From Rhizobium sp. BK602 (GTDB lineage: Bacteria; Pseudomonadota; Alphaproteobacteria; Rhizobiales; Rhizobiaceae), in assembly GCF_014195095.1 (NCBI RefSeq), contig NZ_JACIBC010000002.1:124001-188000 (forward strand): a stretch of DNA of 64,000 nt, in the 5' to 3' direction. The first letter of the stretch is position 1; each line of letters starts with the position of its first letter. The notes beneath the pieces were generated by a model. It was not told the DNA's origin. It saw only the letters and a program-made list of their open reading frames with translations, and did no database searches. Below, one piece after another: positions 16,779 through 25,467 of this stretch. The translations under genes and the position numbers were made by a program.

Positions 16779-18023
16779 TCACGCCGTTGCCTTCTTGCGC
16801 AGCGCGGCGACGAAGGCGTCGAACAGCTTGCGCATCGCCACCTGCTTGTAGGGATAGACCGTGGCGCTATCCATGTTGTGAACCACCATGGCCACATCGA
16901 GTTCGAAGACCAGCAGGCGCTCGTCGGGCAATTCGGCGCAGTCTATGCCGAAATAGTCGAGCCCGATGCGGCGGTGGAGCGCCTCGAAGCTCTCTTTGTG
17001 GCGGATTGCGAAATCCGTGTCGAAATCCTCCATCCACGTCTGTTCGACCGCCCGCTTTGCCGCGCTCTCCGCCATGCCGGCGCTGAGATAGTGCACCATC
17101 CAGTGCTCCGAGAGCGCCATGTGGCTGGCAAAGGCCTTGCCATGGATGAACACCACGCGCTGCTTGTTGTACAAGCCGTCGGCACCGCGAAAATCGATGA
17201 AGGGCGCGACGTAGAGCTCGGGTGCCGGCTGCGTCTCGAGCCACGCCGAGAGCGCCGGGAGGTCGGCGAGGCGTTCCATCCCGTGGCCGGCATGCGTGCT
17301 GATCGGCCTGACGACGAGTGGAAATGTAAGTCCAGGCGCACAGTCATGCAGCTGTTTCTCACCCGCGCCGACGGCAACGAGATCCGCGCGAGGCACGCGA
17401 TGGGTGCGCGGCGACAGGATCGAAGGCTCGCCGGCCAGCATGTCGCTCACGCCGTCGCGCGTCAGTTGCCGGATGAGCTCCGGATCGTTGTTCATGATCG
17501 GGCCGCGGAAATCGGCCAACAATGACCGCATTCGGGCAAGCACCGGGGCATTCTCGGTGGACTCGCCGATCGCCATGAAGGCGACATCATGCTCCGGCAG
17601 GTCCGCAAGCGCGGTCGTCCCGGCATCGACGTGGCAGAGCCAGAGGCGGCAATCGCTGCCGACCAGCAGGAAATCCAGCGGCGTATTGGCCATGAAATCG
17701 CCCGGCGTCACGAAGGCCAGCAATCGCGGTCCCTGGCCATTCCCATGCACCACGCAGAAGTCGCGTTTCAGCGCCACGGCATCGCGCAGCATCTGGCGGG
17801 CATCGTCGGCGCGGCCGACCGTCTGCAGGATCGTCGCCATGTCGAAAAGGGCCGCCGCATCGCCGGCATTTTCGCCGACGCGCTGGGCCAGCTCGTTCCA
17901 GAGCGGCGTCACGTCGGTGCCGGCATAGATGAGCGAGACGATCTTCTGCATGCCGAGGATGCGGCTGGCTTTGTCGATGTCTGCGAGGGTATGGTCGGCG
18001 GCAAGGCCGCGTGTCATCAGCAT
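16779..18023 (-). CDS. ATP-grasp ligase-like protein with a helical (TPR-like) N-terminus
   Basis: 414 residues. The N-terminal 80 or so residues are helical (GENAGDAAALFDMATILQTV, then VGRADDARQMLRDAV) and resemble a TPR pair. The C-terminal half looks like an ATP-grasp fold: FPLVVRPISTHAGHGMERL near 230-248 (nucleotide-binding strand and glycine loop), APFIDFRGADGLYNKQRVVF, and a metal-binding strand LLVFELDVAMVVHNMD near 370-385. ATP-grasp enzymes join a carboxylate to an amine or thiol through an acyl phosphate. The start overlaps the upstream decarboxylase by seven bases, so the two are one operon. The substrate is unknown; an amine made by the partner is a natural guess. Confidence 0.75.
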   Translation of the reverse strand: MLMTRGLAADHTLADIDKASRILGMQKIVSLIYAGTDVTPLWNELAQRVGENAGDAAALFDMATILQTVGRADDARQMLRDAVALKRDFCVVHGNGQGPRLLAFVTPGDFMANTPLDFLLVGSDCRLWLCHVDAGTTALADLPEHDVAFMAIGESTENAPVLARMRSLLADFRGPIMNNDPELIRQLTRDGVSDMLAGEPSILSPRTHRVPRADLVAVGAGEKQLHDCAPGLTFPLVVRPISTHAGHGMERLADLPALSAWLETQPAPELYVAPFIDFRGADGLYNKQRVVFIHGKAFASHMALSEHWMVHYLSAGMAESAAKRAVEQTWMEDFDTDFAIRHKESFEALHRRIGLDYFGIDCAELPDERLLVFELDVAMVVHNMDSATVYPYKQVAMRKLFDAFVAALRKKATA

Positions 18024-19504
18024 GGGTGCAAATCCTGTCGGGAACCAAGTTTCAAGACGCCCTGGATCAGCGCGTCAATGTCGGCTTGCCTTGTGCGGTG
18101 GTTGACGATCGCCGCGCGAATGGCCGGCTGTCCGTTGACGAATGTCAGCGACGGGGCGACTCGCCCTTCGGCATGGAGATGTTCGATAATCCGCGCGTTG
18201 ATCGCCGCTGGCGCGTTGCCTTTGGGGCCGGCATAGGCAAAGCAGACGATGTTGAGCGCAACCGGCGCAAGCAGCCTGAGCGCGGGTTCCGCATCCACCC
18301 GGCGCGCCAGCTCGCGCGCCAGGGCGCAATTGGCGGCCATCGATTCGCCAAGCGCCTTGACGCCGTAAGTCTTCAGGGTGAACCAGGTTTTCAGCGCGCG
18401 AAAGCCGCGCGACAGGTCGGGGCCGTGGTCGCAGGGCCACCAGTCTCCGCCCGCAAGCCCCGAGGCGGCGCGGCTGAGATAGGCCGCATCCGAGGCGAAG
18501 GTCTGGCGCTGCCACGCGCTGTCGCGAACGAGAAGGAAACCCGCATCATAGGGAACCTGGCCCCATTTGTGGAAATCGAAGGCCAGCGAATCGCAGCTTT
18601 CGATGCCCGTGAACAGGTGGGCGAGGTCATCGCTGAGAATGCCCAGGGCTCCCAAGGCGCCGTCGACGTGAAAATGCAGGTCATGGGCGTCGGCGATGCC
18701 GCGCAGCGCGATGAGATCGTCGACCGCGCCGGTATTGACCGTTCCCGCCGTTCCGACGATCAGGAAGGGCAAATAGCCTTCTTGCCTGTCGCGGAGGATC
18801 GCGGCTTGAAGCGCTCCAATGTCGATCTGTCCGGCAGCATTGGCGGGGATGCGCCTCAGCTGGTCGCTGCCGATGCCCGACATTTCGAAGGCGCGGGGCA
18901 CGCAGCCATGCACCTCGCTCGAGGCATAGGCCACGAGCCGAGGCTCCGCGGGCAGTCCTTCGGCGCGTATGGCGGCGCCGAGCTTGCGCGTCCTTGCGAT
19001 CAGCAGCGCGACGAAATTGGCTTGCGAGGCGCCCGTCAGGAACAGGCCGCCGGCGGTGTCCGGAAAGGAGAAGATCTGCCGCACCCATCGGATGATCTGT
19101 CGCTCGACCTCGATCGGCATGTGGTCGCGGCCGCCGAGATTGGCGTTGAGGCCTGCCGCCAGCATGTCGGCCAGCATGCCGGCAACCGTTCCGCCGCCTT
19201 GCACCCAGCCCATGAATCCCGAATGGATATTGCCGCTGCCATAGGGCAGGACGTGGTCGCGGAACAGGGCGTGCACATCGGCGATTTCGGTGGGTTCGAC
19301 GGGCAGGGGCACATCGAAAAGCGCGCGCGCTGAAGCTGGCGCGGCTTGCCAGACCGGCTTTTCGGAGAGCGTCTGCAAATGGTCGAGCATGTCGTCGAGC
19401 ATCCGGTGGCCCTGTTGGCGCAGGGCCTGCCAATCGGCGGGGTCGAGGCTCGTCCGTTGCCGGGAGACATCCCCCGACAATCCGCCGCCTTGCAAATTCA
19501 ACAT
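18017..19504 (-). CDS. PLP-dependent group II amino-acid decarboxylase
   Basis: 495 residues, the usual length of aromatic-amino-acid/glutamate/diaminobutyrate decarboxylases. The PLP-binding lysine is visible in AFDFHKWGQVPYDAGFLLVR (K313), and the aspartate that pairs with the pyridine nitrogen in HFHVDGALGALG (D281). The N-terminal NIHSGFMGWVQGGGTVAGML and GGLFLTGASQANFVALLIAR are also family features. The predicted product is an amine from an amino acid; substrate choice cannot be read from sequence. It is upstream of and overlaps the ATP-grasp gene, and both sit leftward between flaB and flaD. Confidence 0.88.
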   Translation of the reverse strand: MLNLQGGGLSGDVSRQRTSLDPADWQALRQQGHRMLDDMLDHLQTLSEKPVWQAAPASARALFDVPLPVEPTEIADVHALFRDHVLPYGSGNIHSGFMGWVQGGGTVAGMLADMLAAGLNANLGGRDHMPIEVERQIIRWVRQIFSFPDTAGGLFLTGASQANFVALLIARTRKLGAAIRAEGLPAEPRLVAYASSEVHGCVPRAFEMSGIGSDQLRRIPANAAGQIDIGALQAAILRDRQEGYLPFLIVGTAGTVNTGAVDDLIALRGIADAHDLHFHVDGALGALGILSDDLAHLFTGIESCDSLAFDFHKWGQVPYDAGFLLVRDSAWQRQTFASDAAYLSRAASGLAGGDWWPCDHGPDLSRGFRALKTWFTLKTYGVKALGESMAANCALARELARRVDAEPALRLLAPVALNIVCFAYAGPKGNAPAAINARIIEHLHAEGRVAPSLTFVNGQPAIRAAIVNHRTRQADIDALIQGVLKLGSRQDLHPC

Positions 19505-19641
19505 GTCGACTCCGCGCCTGCCTGACTATTCCGGCGATCTTATGCCGCGTAAGATGCGCGAGGCTGACCTGGCCGGCCCGCCGGTTTAAGGTCGGGCACA
19601 CAGGCTTATGGAAAATGCTTCGTTAACTTTTTTGCCCGGTC

Positions 19642-19657
19642 GTTAACCTTTTATTAA
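19642..19657 (-). promoter_or_regulatory. CtrA-type box TTAA-N7-TTAAC upstream of flaD
   Basis: On the minus strand this reads TTAATAAAAGGTTAAC, a perfect fit to the CtrA consensus TTAA-N7-TTAAC. It lies about 140 bases before the flaD start, in an AT-rich stretch with several other GTTAAC motifs. CtrA is the cell-cycle regulator of alphaproteobacteria. Binding is not shown. Confidence 0.5.
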
Positions 19658-19722
19658 GGCTGATGTTGTCATTTGCGGCTAACGCAACGGTTGGTTAACT
19701 TCCCCTAAGGGCCGGTTAACAG

Positions 19723-19766
19723 GCATGAAGCTGATTGCCGTTCCCGGCCGCAGACCGGAATGTCCC
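19723..19766 (+). promoter_or_regulatory. Conserved flagellin leader element, flaD
   Basis: GCATGA, AGCTGATTGCCGTT, then CCGGAATGTCCC, ending 30 bases before the flaD ATG and almost identical to the flaB copy although the genes have diverged in the coding region. Confidence 0.55.
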
Positions 19767-19796
19767 TTCCCATAAAGCCATAAGGGGCACCTTTCG

Positions 19797-20717
19797 ATGA
19801 CCAGCATCCTGACCAATGACGCGGCAATGTCCGCTCTCCAGACCCTGCGCGGGATCAGCACGAACCTGGAGGATACGCAAAACCGGGTTTCCTCCGGCTA
19901 TCGTGTCGCCAAGGCCTCGGACAACGCCGCCTATTGGTCGATCGCGACGACGATGCGTTCCGACAACAGCGCGCTCTCGGCCGTTTCCGATGCGCTGGGC
20001 CTCGGCGCCGCCAAGGTCGATACCGCCTATACGGCCATGGACAACTCGATCACCGTCGTCCAGCAGATCAAGGACAAGCTGGTCGCGGCAACGGAAAACA
20101 GCGTCGACAAGGCGGATGTTCAGGAGGAAATCTCGCAGCTCCAGCAGCAGCTCGAGAGCATTGCGCAATCCGCATCCTTCTCCGGCCAGAACTGGATGAT
20201 CGCCGCCGACGGTGCCTCCGCCTCGGTCGTCTCCTCCTTCGTGCGCAACAATGACGGCTCGGTTGCGGTCAACAGCACGAGTTACGCCTTCGATACGGGA
20301 TCGCAGGGCAATGTCATGTTCGGCGCCGATGCCAGCGGTGTGATCGATACCACCTCCGGCATTCTCGGCACGACCCAGGACATCAACGGCACGGCCTATT
20401 CCGTCTTCAGCCTCGACATCAGCAGCATGACGAGCGGCGATATCGGTCTGGCGATGAACCTGGTGCAGTCGGCGCTGAACGCCATGACCAGCACCGCCTC
20501 GCAGCTCGGCTCGCTGTCGACCCGCATCGACCTGCAGACGAGCTTCGTTTCCACCCTCCGCGACACCATCGATTCCGGTGTCGGCAAGCTGGTCGATGCC
20601 GACATGGAAGAGGAATCGAGCAAGCTCTCGGCGCTGCAGACGCAGCAGCAATTGGCCATCCAGTCGCTGCAGATCGCCAATAGCAGCGCTGAGAACGTTC
20701 TGTCGCTCTTCCGCTGA
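19797..20717 (+). CDS. flaD: Flagellin FlaD
   Basis: 306 residues. The start MTSILTNDAAMSALQTLRGI and the end AENVLSLFR fit the family, and the N- and C-terminal helices match FlaA/FlaB. The centre differs (QDINGTAYSVF insertion), and synonymous positions differ from flaA/flaB, so it has not taken part in their recent homogenisation. AAGGGG precedes the ATG. It is separated from flaB by the leftward decarboxylase/ATP-grasp operon and has its own promoter region. Confidence 0.96.
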   Translation: MTSILTNDAAMSALQTLRGISTNLEDTQNRVSSGYRVAKASDNAAYWSIATTMRSDNSALSAVSDALGLGAAKVDTAYTAMDNSITVVQQIKDKLVAATENSVDKADVQEEISQLQQQLESIAQSASFSGQNWMIAADGASASVVSSFVRNNDGSVAVNSTSYAFDTGSQGNVMFGADASGVIDTTSGILGTTQDINGTAYSVFSLDISSMTSGDIGLAMNLVQSALNAMTSTASQLGSLSTRIDLQTSFVSTLRDTIDSGVGKLVDADMEEESSKLSALQTQQQLAIQSLQIANSSAENVLSLFR

Positions 20718-20786
20718 GCCTTGACTGAAGCTTGCGCGATGATCCGGCGGCGGCATTTCTTTCTTGCCGCCGCATATAAGCTTTTG

Positions 20787-20803
20787 TTAACCCTGCTGGG
20801 TAA
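20787..20803. repeat. Inverted repeat TTAACC-N5-GGGTAA upstream of flaC
   Basis: Same size and spacing as the perfect palindrome upstream of flaB, with one mismatch. It lies about 160 bases before the flaC start. Confidence 0.3.
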
Positions 20804-20896
20804 CTGATTTGCAGTATCTGCGCAGGGCCTGGTGTTTCACCGATTTCAGGGCTCCGCTCTAGCGACGAGCCATGTCGGGATCGTTCCCGCAGGCGG

Positions 20897-20943
20897 GCAT
20901 GACGCCGATCGTTGCTGCCGGCTCGGCCCGGTTTGCCAGTCCC
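20897..20943 (+). promoter_or_regulatory. Degenerate flagellin leader element, flaC
   Basis: GCATGA-CGCCGATCG, then TGCCGG, CCGG and a closing GTCCC, in the order found before flaA, flaB and flaD but with poorer match. It ends 21 bases before the flaC ATG. Confidence 0.35.
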
Positions 20944-20964
20944 AATGGAATTACGGATTATCAG

Positions 20965-21942
20965 ATGAGCAATGTGACGACGAACCGCGCCACCTCGGCG
21001 GCGCTGACTGTGTTGCGTGGAGTCAACAAGGATCTTGGCGTCGTACAGCAGCAGGTTACATCCGGTCTCCGCGTCGAAACCGCGAGCGACGATCCGACCT
21101 ATTGGTCCATGGCGACGACCATGCGGTCGGACCAGAGCAGCCTTTCCACCATCACCGATGCGCTTGGTCTCGGCGGCTCGAAAGTCGATACGGCCTCCAC
21201 CGCCATGGACACGGTCGTCAACATCGTAACCCAGATCCAGGCGAAGCTGGTGTCGGCCAAGGAACCGGGCACCGACAAGGATGCGGTCAACGCCGATATC
21301 CAGCAGCTCAAGGACCAGCTGACGTCGGTGACCCAATCGGCATCCTTCTCGGGCGAGAACTGGCTCTATAACACCAACAGCCAGGCCGATACCCAGAAAT
21401 CGATCATCAGCAATTTCACGCGCGGCTCCGGTGGCCAGGTCAATCTGGTTTCGATCGACTACGACAGCTCGCAGACCCTGATGATCGATACGCAGGACCC
21501 GAGCCGCGGTCTTCTGACGAAGAACATCGACGCCAGCACGCTCGGCACGTCGGACGGAAGCTCGACCGCCCGCAACTATTATCTCCTTGCCGCCGATGGC
21601 GGCACCCCGCCAGCCGACGGCACCGAGATCTCCATTTCCTCCAGCACGACCGACGCCGAGCTGACCGACATGATCAATGTCACCAATTCGCTTCTGACTT
21701 CGGTCACCTCGGCGAATTCGACCCTGGGTCTGCTGAAGTCGCGCATCGACGACCAGTCGGACTATGTCTCCAAGCTTGGCGACGGCATCAAGGATAGTGT
21801 CGGCAGCCTCGTCGATACCAATATGGAAGAGGCCGCCGTCCGGCAGAGCGCCTTGCAGACGGCGCAGCAGATGGGCATTCAGTCGCTGTCGATCGCCAAC
21901 ACCATGGCGAACAAGGTGCTGATCCTGCTTCAGGCAAAATGA
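20965..21942 (+). CDS. flaC: Flagellin FlaC
   Basis: 325 residues and the most diverged flagellin of the set. N-terminal TSAALTVLRGVNKDLGVVQQ and C-terminal MGIQSLSIANTMANKVLILL are recognisable flagellin helices. The centre is longer and unlike FlaA/B/D. It ends ILLQAK instead of LSLFR. The ATG at 20965 is chosen to give the family N-terminus; the ribosome site is weak, which fits a minor filament component. It lies downstream of flaD with a 247-base gap. Confidence 0.93.
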   Translation: MSNVTTNRATSAALTVLRGVNKDLGVVQQQVTSGLRVETASDDPTYWSMATTMRSDQSSLSTITDALGLGGSKVDTASTAMDTVVNIVTQIQAKLVSAKEPGTDKDAVNADIQQLKDQLTSVTQSASFSGENWLYNTNSQADTQKSIISNFTRGSGGQVNLVSIDYDSSQTLMIDTQDPSRGLLTKNIDASTLGTSDGSSTARNYYLLAADGGTPPADGTEISISSSTTDAELTDMINVTNSLLTSVTSANSTLGLLKSRIDDQSDYVSKLGDGIKDSVGSLVDTNMEEAAVRQSALQTAQQMGIQSLSIANTMANKVLILLQAK

Positions 21943-21991
21943 TTCTCGCGTCGGCGCGGCGGAAACGGCCGCGCCCGCCCGCCTTCATCCT

Positions 21992-22012
21992 CGCACAAGT
22001 TTGGCCCCCTAC
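21992..22012 (+). promoter_or_regulatory. Flagellar-operon motif upstream of the fliH-like/motB operon
   Basis: CGCACAAG, nine bases, then CTAC. It matches the copies upstream of flgE, flgB and motA and suggests that the FliH-like-motB-motC-motD genes begin a separate transcript after flaC. Confidence 0.5.
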
Positions 22013-22093
22013 GGTCCATCGCAATGGCATGGTCGCGCGATTTCCGAGTGTTATTCGGGGGCGTGCGGCCGCACGACGGAAACCGGAAGTGTG

Positions 22094-22186
22094 ATGATCG
22101 ACGTTTTGAGCACGGGAATTCTGCAGGCCCTCCGAGGCATCGACGCGCGGCCCTTTGCCGGCAATGGCGAGGGGGTATTCGCATGA
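22094..22186 (+). CDS. Possible 30-residue leader peptide
   Basis: A small frame (MIDVLSTGILQALRGIDA and 12 more residues) has a GGAAG ribosome site four bases before its ATG. It ends in a TGA that overlaps the ATG of the following FliH-like gene (ATGA). Such coupling could tune translation of the operon. There is no family match, and the frame is short enough to occur by chance. Confidence 0.3.
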   Translation: MIDVLSTGILQALRGIDARPFAGNGEGVFA

Positions 22187-22815
22187 GCCCGATGCTGTCC
22201 CGGTATCTCAAGGATTTCGGCGCCGAATTGCCTCCGCCGTCCGGCCTGCCGGACGTGGCCTTTGAGGAGGCGACGTCCTTCCTCGACGCTCCAGAGGAGC
22301 CGCCGGTCGACATCGAGGCCGAGCGCCGCGATGCCTATGCGCAGGGACATGAGGCGGCGACACAGGAACTGACCGGCCGGCACCGCGCCGAACTGGAGGC
22401 GCTGGCCGAGGCGCACCGGCGCGAGATCGAGGCATTGCGTTCGCAATATGAGGAGCAGGCGGCGGAAAAGATCGCCGCCGGGATGACCGAGATCGCCACG
22501 ATGCTTGGACAGGCGGTCAGTGCCGAGACCGCCGATCTGCTTGCGCCGATCATGACGGAGGCATTGAGCGCCGGGGCCGTCGCCGATCTCGCCGAGCTGG
22601 TGGCATCGGCGGTTCTGGAAGGCGATGTCGGTCCGGTCACGGTCAGCGGCCCGCGCCATCTGTTCGATATCCTCGAGTCGCGTCTTCGCGACAGCGATGC
22701 CTTGCTGCGTCATGTCGAGGCCGACGATGTCGACCTCACGGTGACGATCGGCGAAAGCGTCCTCGTCACCCGCATGTCCGCCTGGGCCGCTAGTCTGAGA
22801 GAGATACTGAAATGA
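22183..22815 (+). CDS. fliH: FliH-like protein, probable regulator of the export ATPase
   Basis: 210 residues from the ATG at 22183 (GAGGGGG seven bases upstream). The N-terminus is acidic and Pro-rich. A long charged helix at about 45-95 (RHRAELEALAEAHRREIEAL and on) predicts a coiled coil. A C-terminal alpha/beta domain (VGPVTVSGPRHLFDILESRL, then DVDLTVTIGESVLVTRMSAW) resembles the FliH/YscL/ATPase-E-subunit fold. FliH holds FliI in an inactive form and docks it to the C ring. The gene is far from fliI but overlaps motB by four bases. Similarity is by layout, so the name is tentative. Confidence 0.6.
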   Translation: MSPMLSRYLKDFGAELPPPSGLPDVAFEEATSFLDAPEEPPVDIEAERRDAYAQGHEAATQELTGRHRAELEALAEAHRREIEALRSQYEEQAAEKIAAGMTEIATMLGQAVSAETADLLAPIMTEALSAGAVADLAELVASAVLEGDVGPVTVSGPRHLFDILESRLRDSDALLRHVEADDVDLTVTIGESVLVTRMSAWAASLREILK

Positions 22816-24158
22816 TTGAGGGCGATCAAAGCCAGGGCAAGCACGAGATCATCGTCGTCAAGCGGCATGGCGGCGGCGATCATGAGGGCGGTCACGGCGG
22901 TGCCTGGAAGATCGCCTATGCCGACTTCATGACGGCGATGATGGCCTTCTTCCTGGTGATGTGGCTGGTGAATGCCGCCAACGAAGAGACCAAGGCTTCG
23001 GTCGCCTCCTATTTCAACCCGATCAAGCTCGCGGATGAAAAGCCGACGGAAAAGGGTCTGAAAAAGCCTGTCGATCAGGCCGATGGGAAAAAGAACGAGG
23101 CGAAATCGCAGAACGAGGAAACCAATCCGAACAACGGCAAGTCCGCCAAGACGGGCGAGGATATGACCTCGACCTCTGGGGACCAGACCGCCTATTCGGA
23201 GGCGGATTTCTTCGAGAATCCCTATTCGGTCCTCGCCGAGATCGCCCAGCAGGTGGGGCAGCAGGCCAATGTCAGCGCCAAGGGCGAGGGCGGTGCCGCG
23301 CAATCCGGCCCCGCCACCGGTGCCGATGGTGGCCAGGCCTATCGCGATCCCTTCGATCCGGATTTCTGGACCAAGCAGGTTGAGGTTTCCAGCGCCTCGA
23401 AAAAGGCGAACGAGGAACAATCCGCCAAATCCGATCAAAAGCCGAAGGGCGAGGTGATCGCCCTTTCCAAGGCGACCGCCGCCGATAGCGGCGAGCCGGC
23501 CGATCAGCCGCAGGCTCCCGAGGATCAGCCGACGCAGAGCGAGAAGCCGCAAGGCAAGCGCGGCGCGAGCGAGAACGCCGCCGCCGAGGGCAAGGACAAT
23601 GCCCCGACGAAAGAGCAGCAGCAGGACGCCAAGGAATTGCAGCGGGCGATCCAGGCGCAGCTCAGCGGCGTTGCCGGCCAATTGGCCGAGGGCGTGCAGG
23701 TTGCTTCCTCCGAGGGCGGTCTTCTCGTGACCATTTCCGATCAGAGCAATGATCCGATGTTCAATATCGGCTCGGCCGTCCCGCGCCAGGAAATGGTGCT
23801 GGCGATGGCGAAACTCGGCAAGATCCTCTCCGACCGCAAGGGGTCGATCCTGATCCGAGGCCATACCGACGGACGTCCCTATATGGTCGATGGCCGCAAC
23901 GACAATTGGCGCCTGTCGCTCGATCGCGCCCAGAGCGCCTATTACATGCTCGTCAGCGGCGGGCTGGACGAGAAGCGGATCGAGCAGGTCTCCGGCTTCG
24001 CCGACCGCCGCCTGAAGCTGCCGAACGATCCGTTCAACGATGCCAATCGCCGCATCGAGATCCTGATCGAGGGCGCTCCCAACCAGACCGGCGGAGCCAA
24101 GCCGGTTCAGAATCCGGGTCAGAATCCGGTCAAGCCGAACCAGGGCAAACAGGGATAG
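22812..24158 (+). CDS. motB: MotB, peptidoglycan-anchored stator subunit
   Basis: 448 residues, longer than E. coli MotB (308) because of a polar linker of about 180 residues rich in Lys, Glu and Gln. The single membrane helix (YADFMTAMMAFFLVMWLVNA) contains the proton-carrying aspartate D38. The C-terminal OmpA-like domain has ILIRGHTDGRPYMVDG and LSLDRAQSAYYML, for peptidoglycan binding. It pairs with MotA. The start overlaps the FliH-like stop, and motC follows after two bases. Confidence 0.97.
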   Translation: MIEGDQSQGKHEIIVVKRHGGGDHEGGHGGAWKIAYADFMTAMMAFFLVMWLVNAANEETKASVASYFNPIKLADEKPTEKGLKKPVDQADGKKNEAKSQNEETNPNNGKSAKTGEDMTSTSGDQTAYSEADFFENPYSVLAEIAQQVGQQANVSAKGEGGAAQSGPATGADGGQAYRDPFDPDFWTKQVEVSSASKKANEEQSAKSDQKPKGEVIALSKATAADSGEPADQPQAPEDQPTQSEKPQGKRGASENAAAEGKDNAPTKEQQQDAKELQRAIQAQLSGVAGQLAEGVQVASSEGGLLVTISDQSNDPMFNIGSAVPRQEMVLAMAKLGKILSDRKGSILIRGHTDGRPYMVDGRNDNWRLSLDRAQSAYYMLVSGGLDEKRIEQVSGFADRRLKLPNDPFNDANRRIEILIEGAPNQTGGAKPVQNPGQNPVKPNQGKQG

Positions 24159-24160
24159 TC

Positions 24161-25465
24161 ATGACGCGCCTCCCGCATCGTCATCGCCTCGCGCTCGTCT
24201 TCACCCTCGGCATGCTGATGCCCGGCGGGCTTCGCGCCGAGGGCCAGGACAACTTGCCGCCCTACAAGATGCTGCGCTCGCTGGAATTCATCCAGGATTC
24301 CGTCGCGACCGGCGACAGCTCGGCCGGCGAGATGCAGCGCTTCATGCTGGCGACCGTCGACGAACGCCTGCGTTCGGCCGACAAGTCCGTTTTCGACGAT
24401 AGCCGCAACGTCGATGCCGCGCTGATCTATGCGATGAGCGGCGGTAATCCGGAGACGCTGGAATATCTGATGTCGCGGGACGTCAACGGCAATTTCGACA
24501 ATCGCGTTGCCGACGTTCTCAGAAAATATCTGAACGGCAAGGGCCTGCTGGTGGTCAACACGCTGGCCAGCATCGCGGAGGAATATCGCGACAAGAAGAT
24601 CGGCCCCTATCTCTCGCTGGTCGCCGGCAACACCATGACCGCCAAGAACCCCAAGGCGGCATTGAAGCTTTATGACTGGGCGCGCCTGACCGCACCGGGC
24701 ACCATCGTCGAGGAATCGGCGCTGCGCCGCTCCGTGGCCCTGTGTGCCGAAGCAGGTATGGTGCCGGAGGGGCTTTCCTATGCGCAGCGCTACACGAGGC
24801 GTTTCCTGCATTCGCCCTATGCCAGCCAGTTCGCGGATTTCTTCGTCCAGCTCGTGGTCGATCACGACGGCGACGTCAAGCAGCAGGATATCGTCGATAT
24901 CCTCTCCTTCATGGACCCGCCGCGGCAGCGGGAAATCTACATGCGCATGGCGCGCCGTGCCGCCATTGCCGGCAAGGTGGATCTGGCGGCGCTGGCATCC
25001 GGCCGCGCCCAGGCGATCTCCGACGACGGCAGCGACGCATTCGGCGCATTGGCCGGTTTCTACGGCGGGGTCGCGAGCGTATCGAGCCCGGATCTTGGCG
25101 CGGCGATCCGCAGCATAGACCGCATGCCGGTTGGCGAGCTGAATGAACGCGACCGCGCGCTCAGGGATGCCGCCCGGGCGGTGGCCGCCGAAATCACGCG
25201 CGCTCCCGATCCGGCAAGCCTGAAGCAAGCCTCTCCATCTAGTCTGCCTAATCAAGAGACTACTGAACACGATGCTGCTGTGACGAACCAGTCGGGGTCC
25301 CCATCCCCGGCCACGGCGGGTGTTGAGGAGAGGGCCGCAGCGAATGCGGCCTCTACCCCGGAGGAAGGTAGGCAGGAGGCCGATCCTTCGTTCAACGCAT
25401 TCGTCACGACGAGCCGCTCGAAGCTTGACGCCATCGACGGCCTGTTGAAGCAGGAAAGTAAGTAA
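24161..25465 (+). CDS. motC: MotC, periplasmic motor protein
   Basis: 434 residues from the ATG at 24161, six bases after AGGG. A signal peptide (LALVFTLGMLMPGGLRA) shows export. The mature protein is helical and ends in a Ser/Thr/Ala-rich tail. MotC is a rhizobial periplasmic protein that interacts with the MotB periplasmic domain and helps set motor speed; MotE is its chaperone. It lies between motB and motD, two bases from each. Confidence 0.93.
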   Translation: MTRLPHRHRLALVFTLGMLMPGGLRAEGQDNLPPYKMLRSLEFIQDSVATGDSSAGEMQRFMLATVDERLRSADKSVFDDSRNVDAALIYAMSGGNPETLEYLMSRDVNGNFDNRVADVLRKYLNGKGLLVVNTLASIAEEYRDKKIGPYLSLVAGNTMTAKNPKAALKLYDWARLTAPGTIVEESALRRSVALCAEAGMVPEGLSYAQRYTRRFLHSPYASQFADFFVQLVVDHDGDVKQQDIVDILSFMDPPRQREIYMRMARRAAIAGKVDLAALASGRAQAISDDGSDAFGALAGFYGGVASVSSPDLGAAIRSIDRMPVGELNERDRALRDAARAVAAEITRAPDPASLKQASPSSLPNQETTEHDAAVTNQSGSPSPATAGVEERAAANAASTPEEGRQEADPSFNAFVTTSRSKLDAIDGLLKQESK

Positions 25466-25467
25466 TC

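Noticed and set aside
18017..18023. Frameshift joining the decarboxylase and ATP-grasp genes into one protein
   Set aside because: Both have complete domains, and the seven-base overlap with a TGATG-like junction is typical of coupled separate genes.
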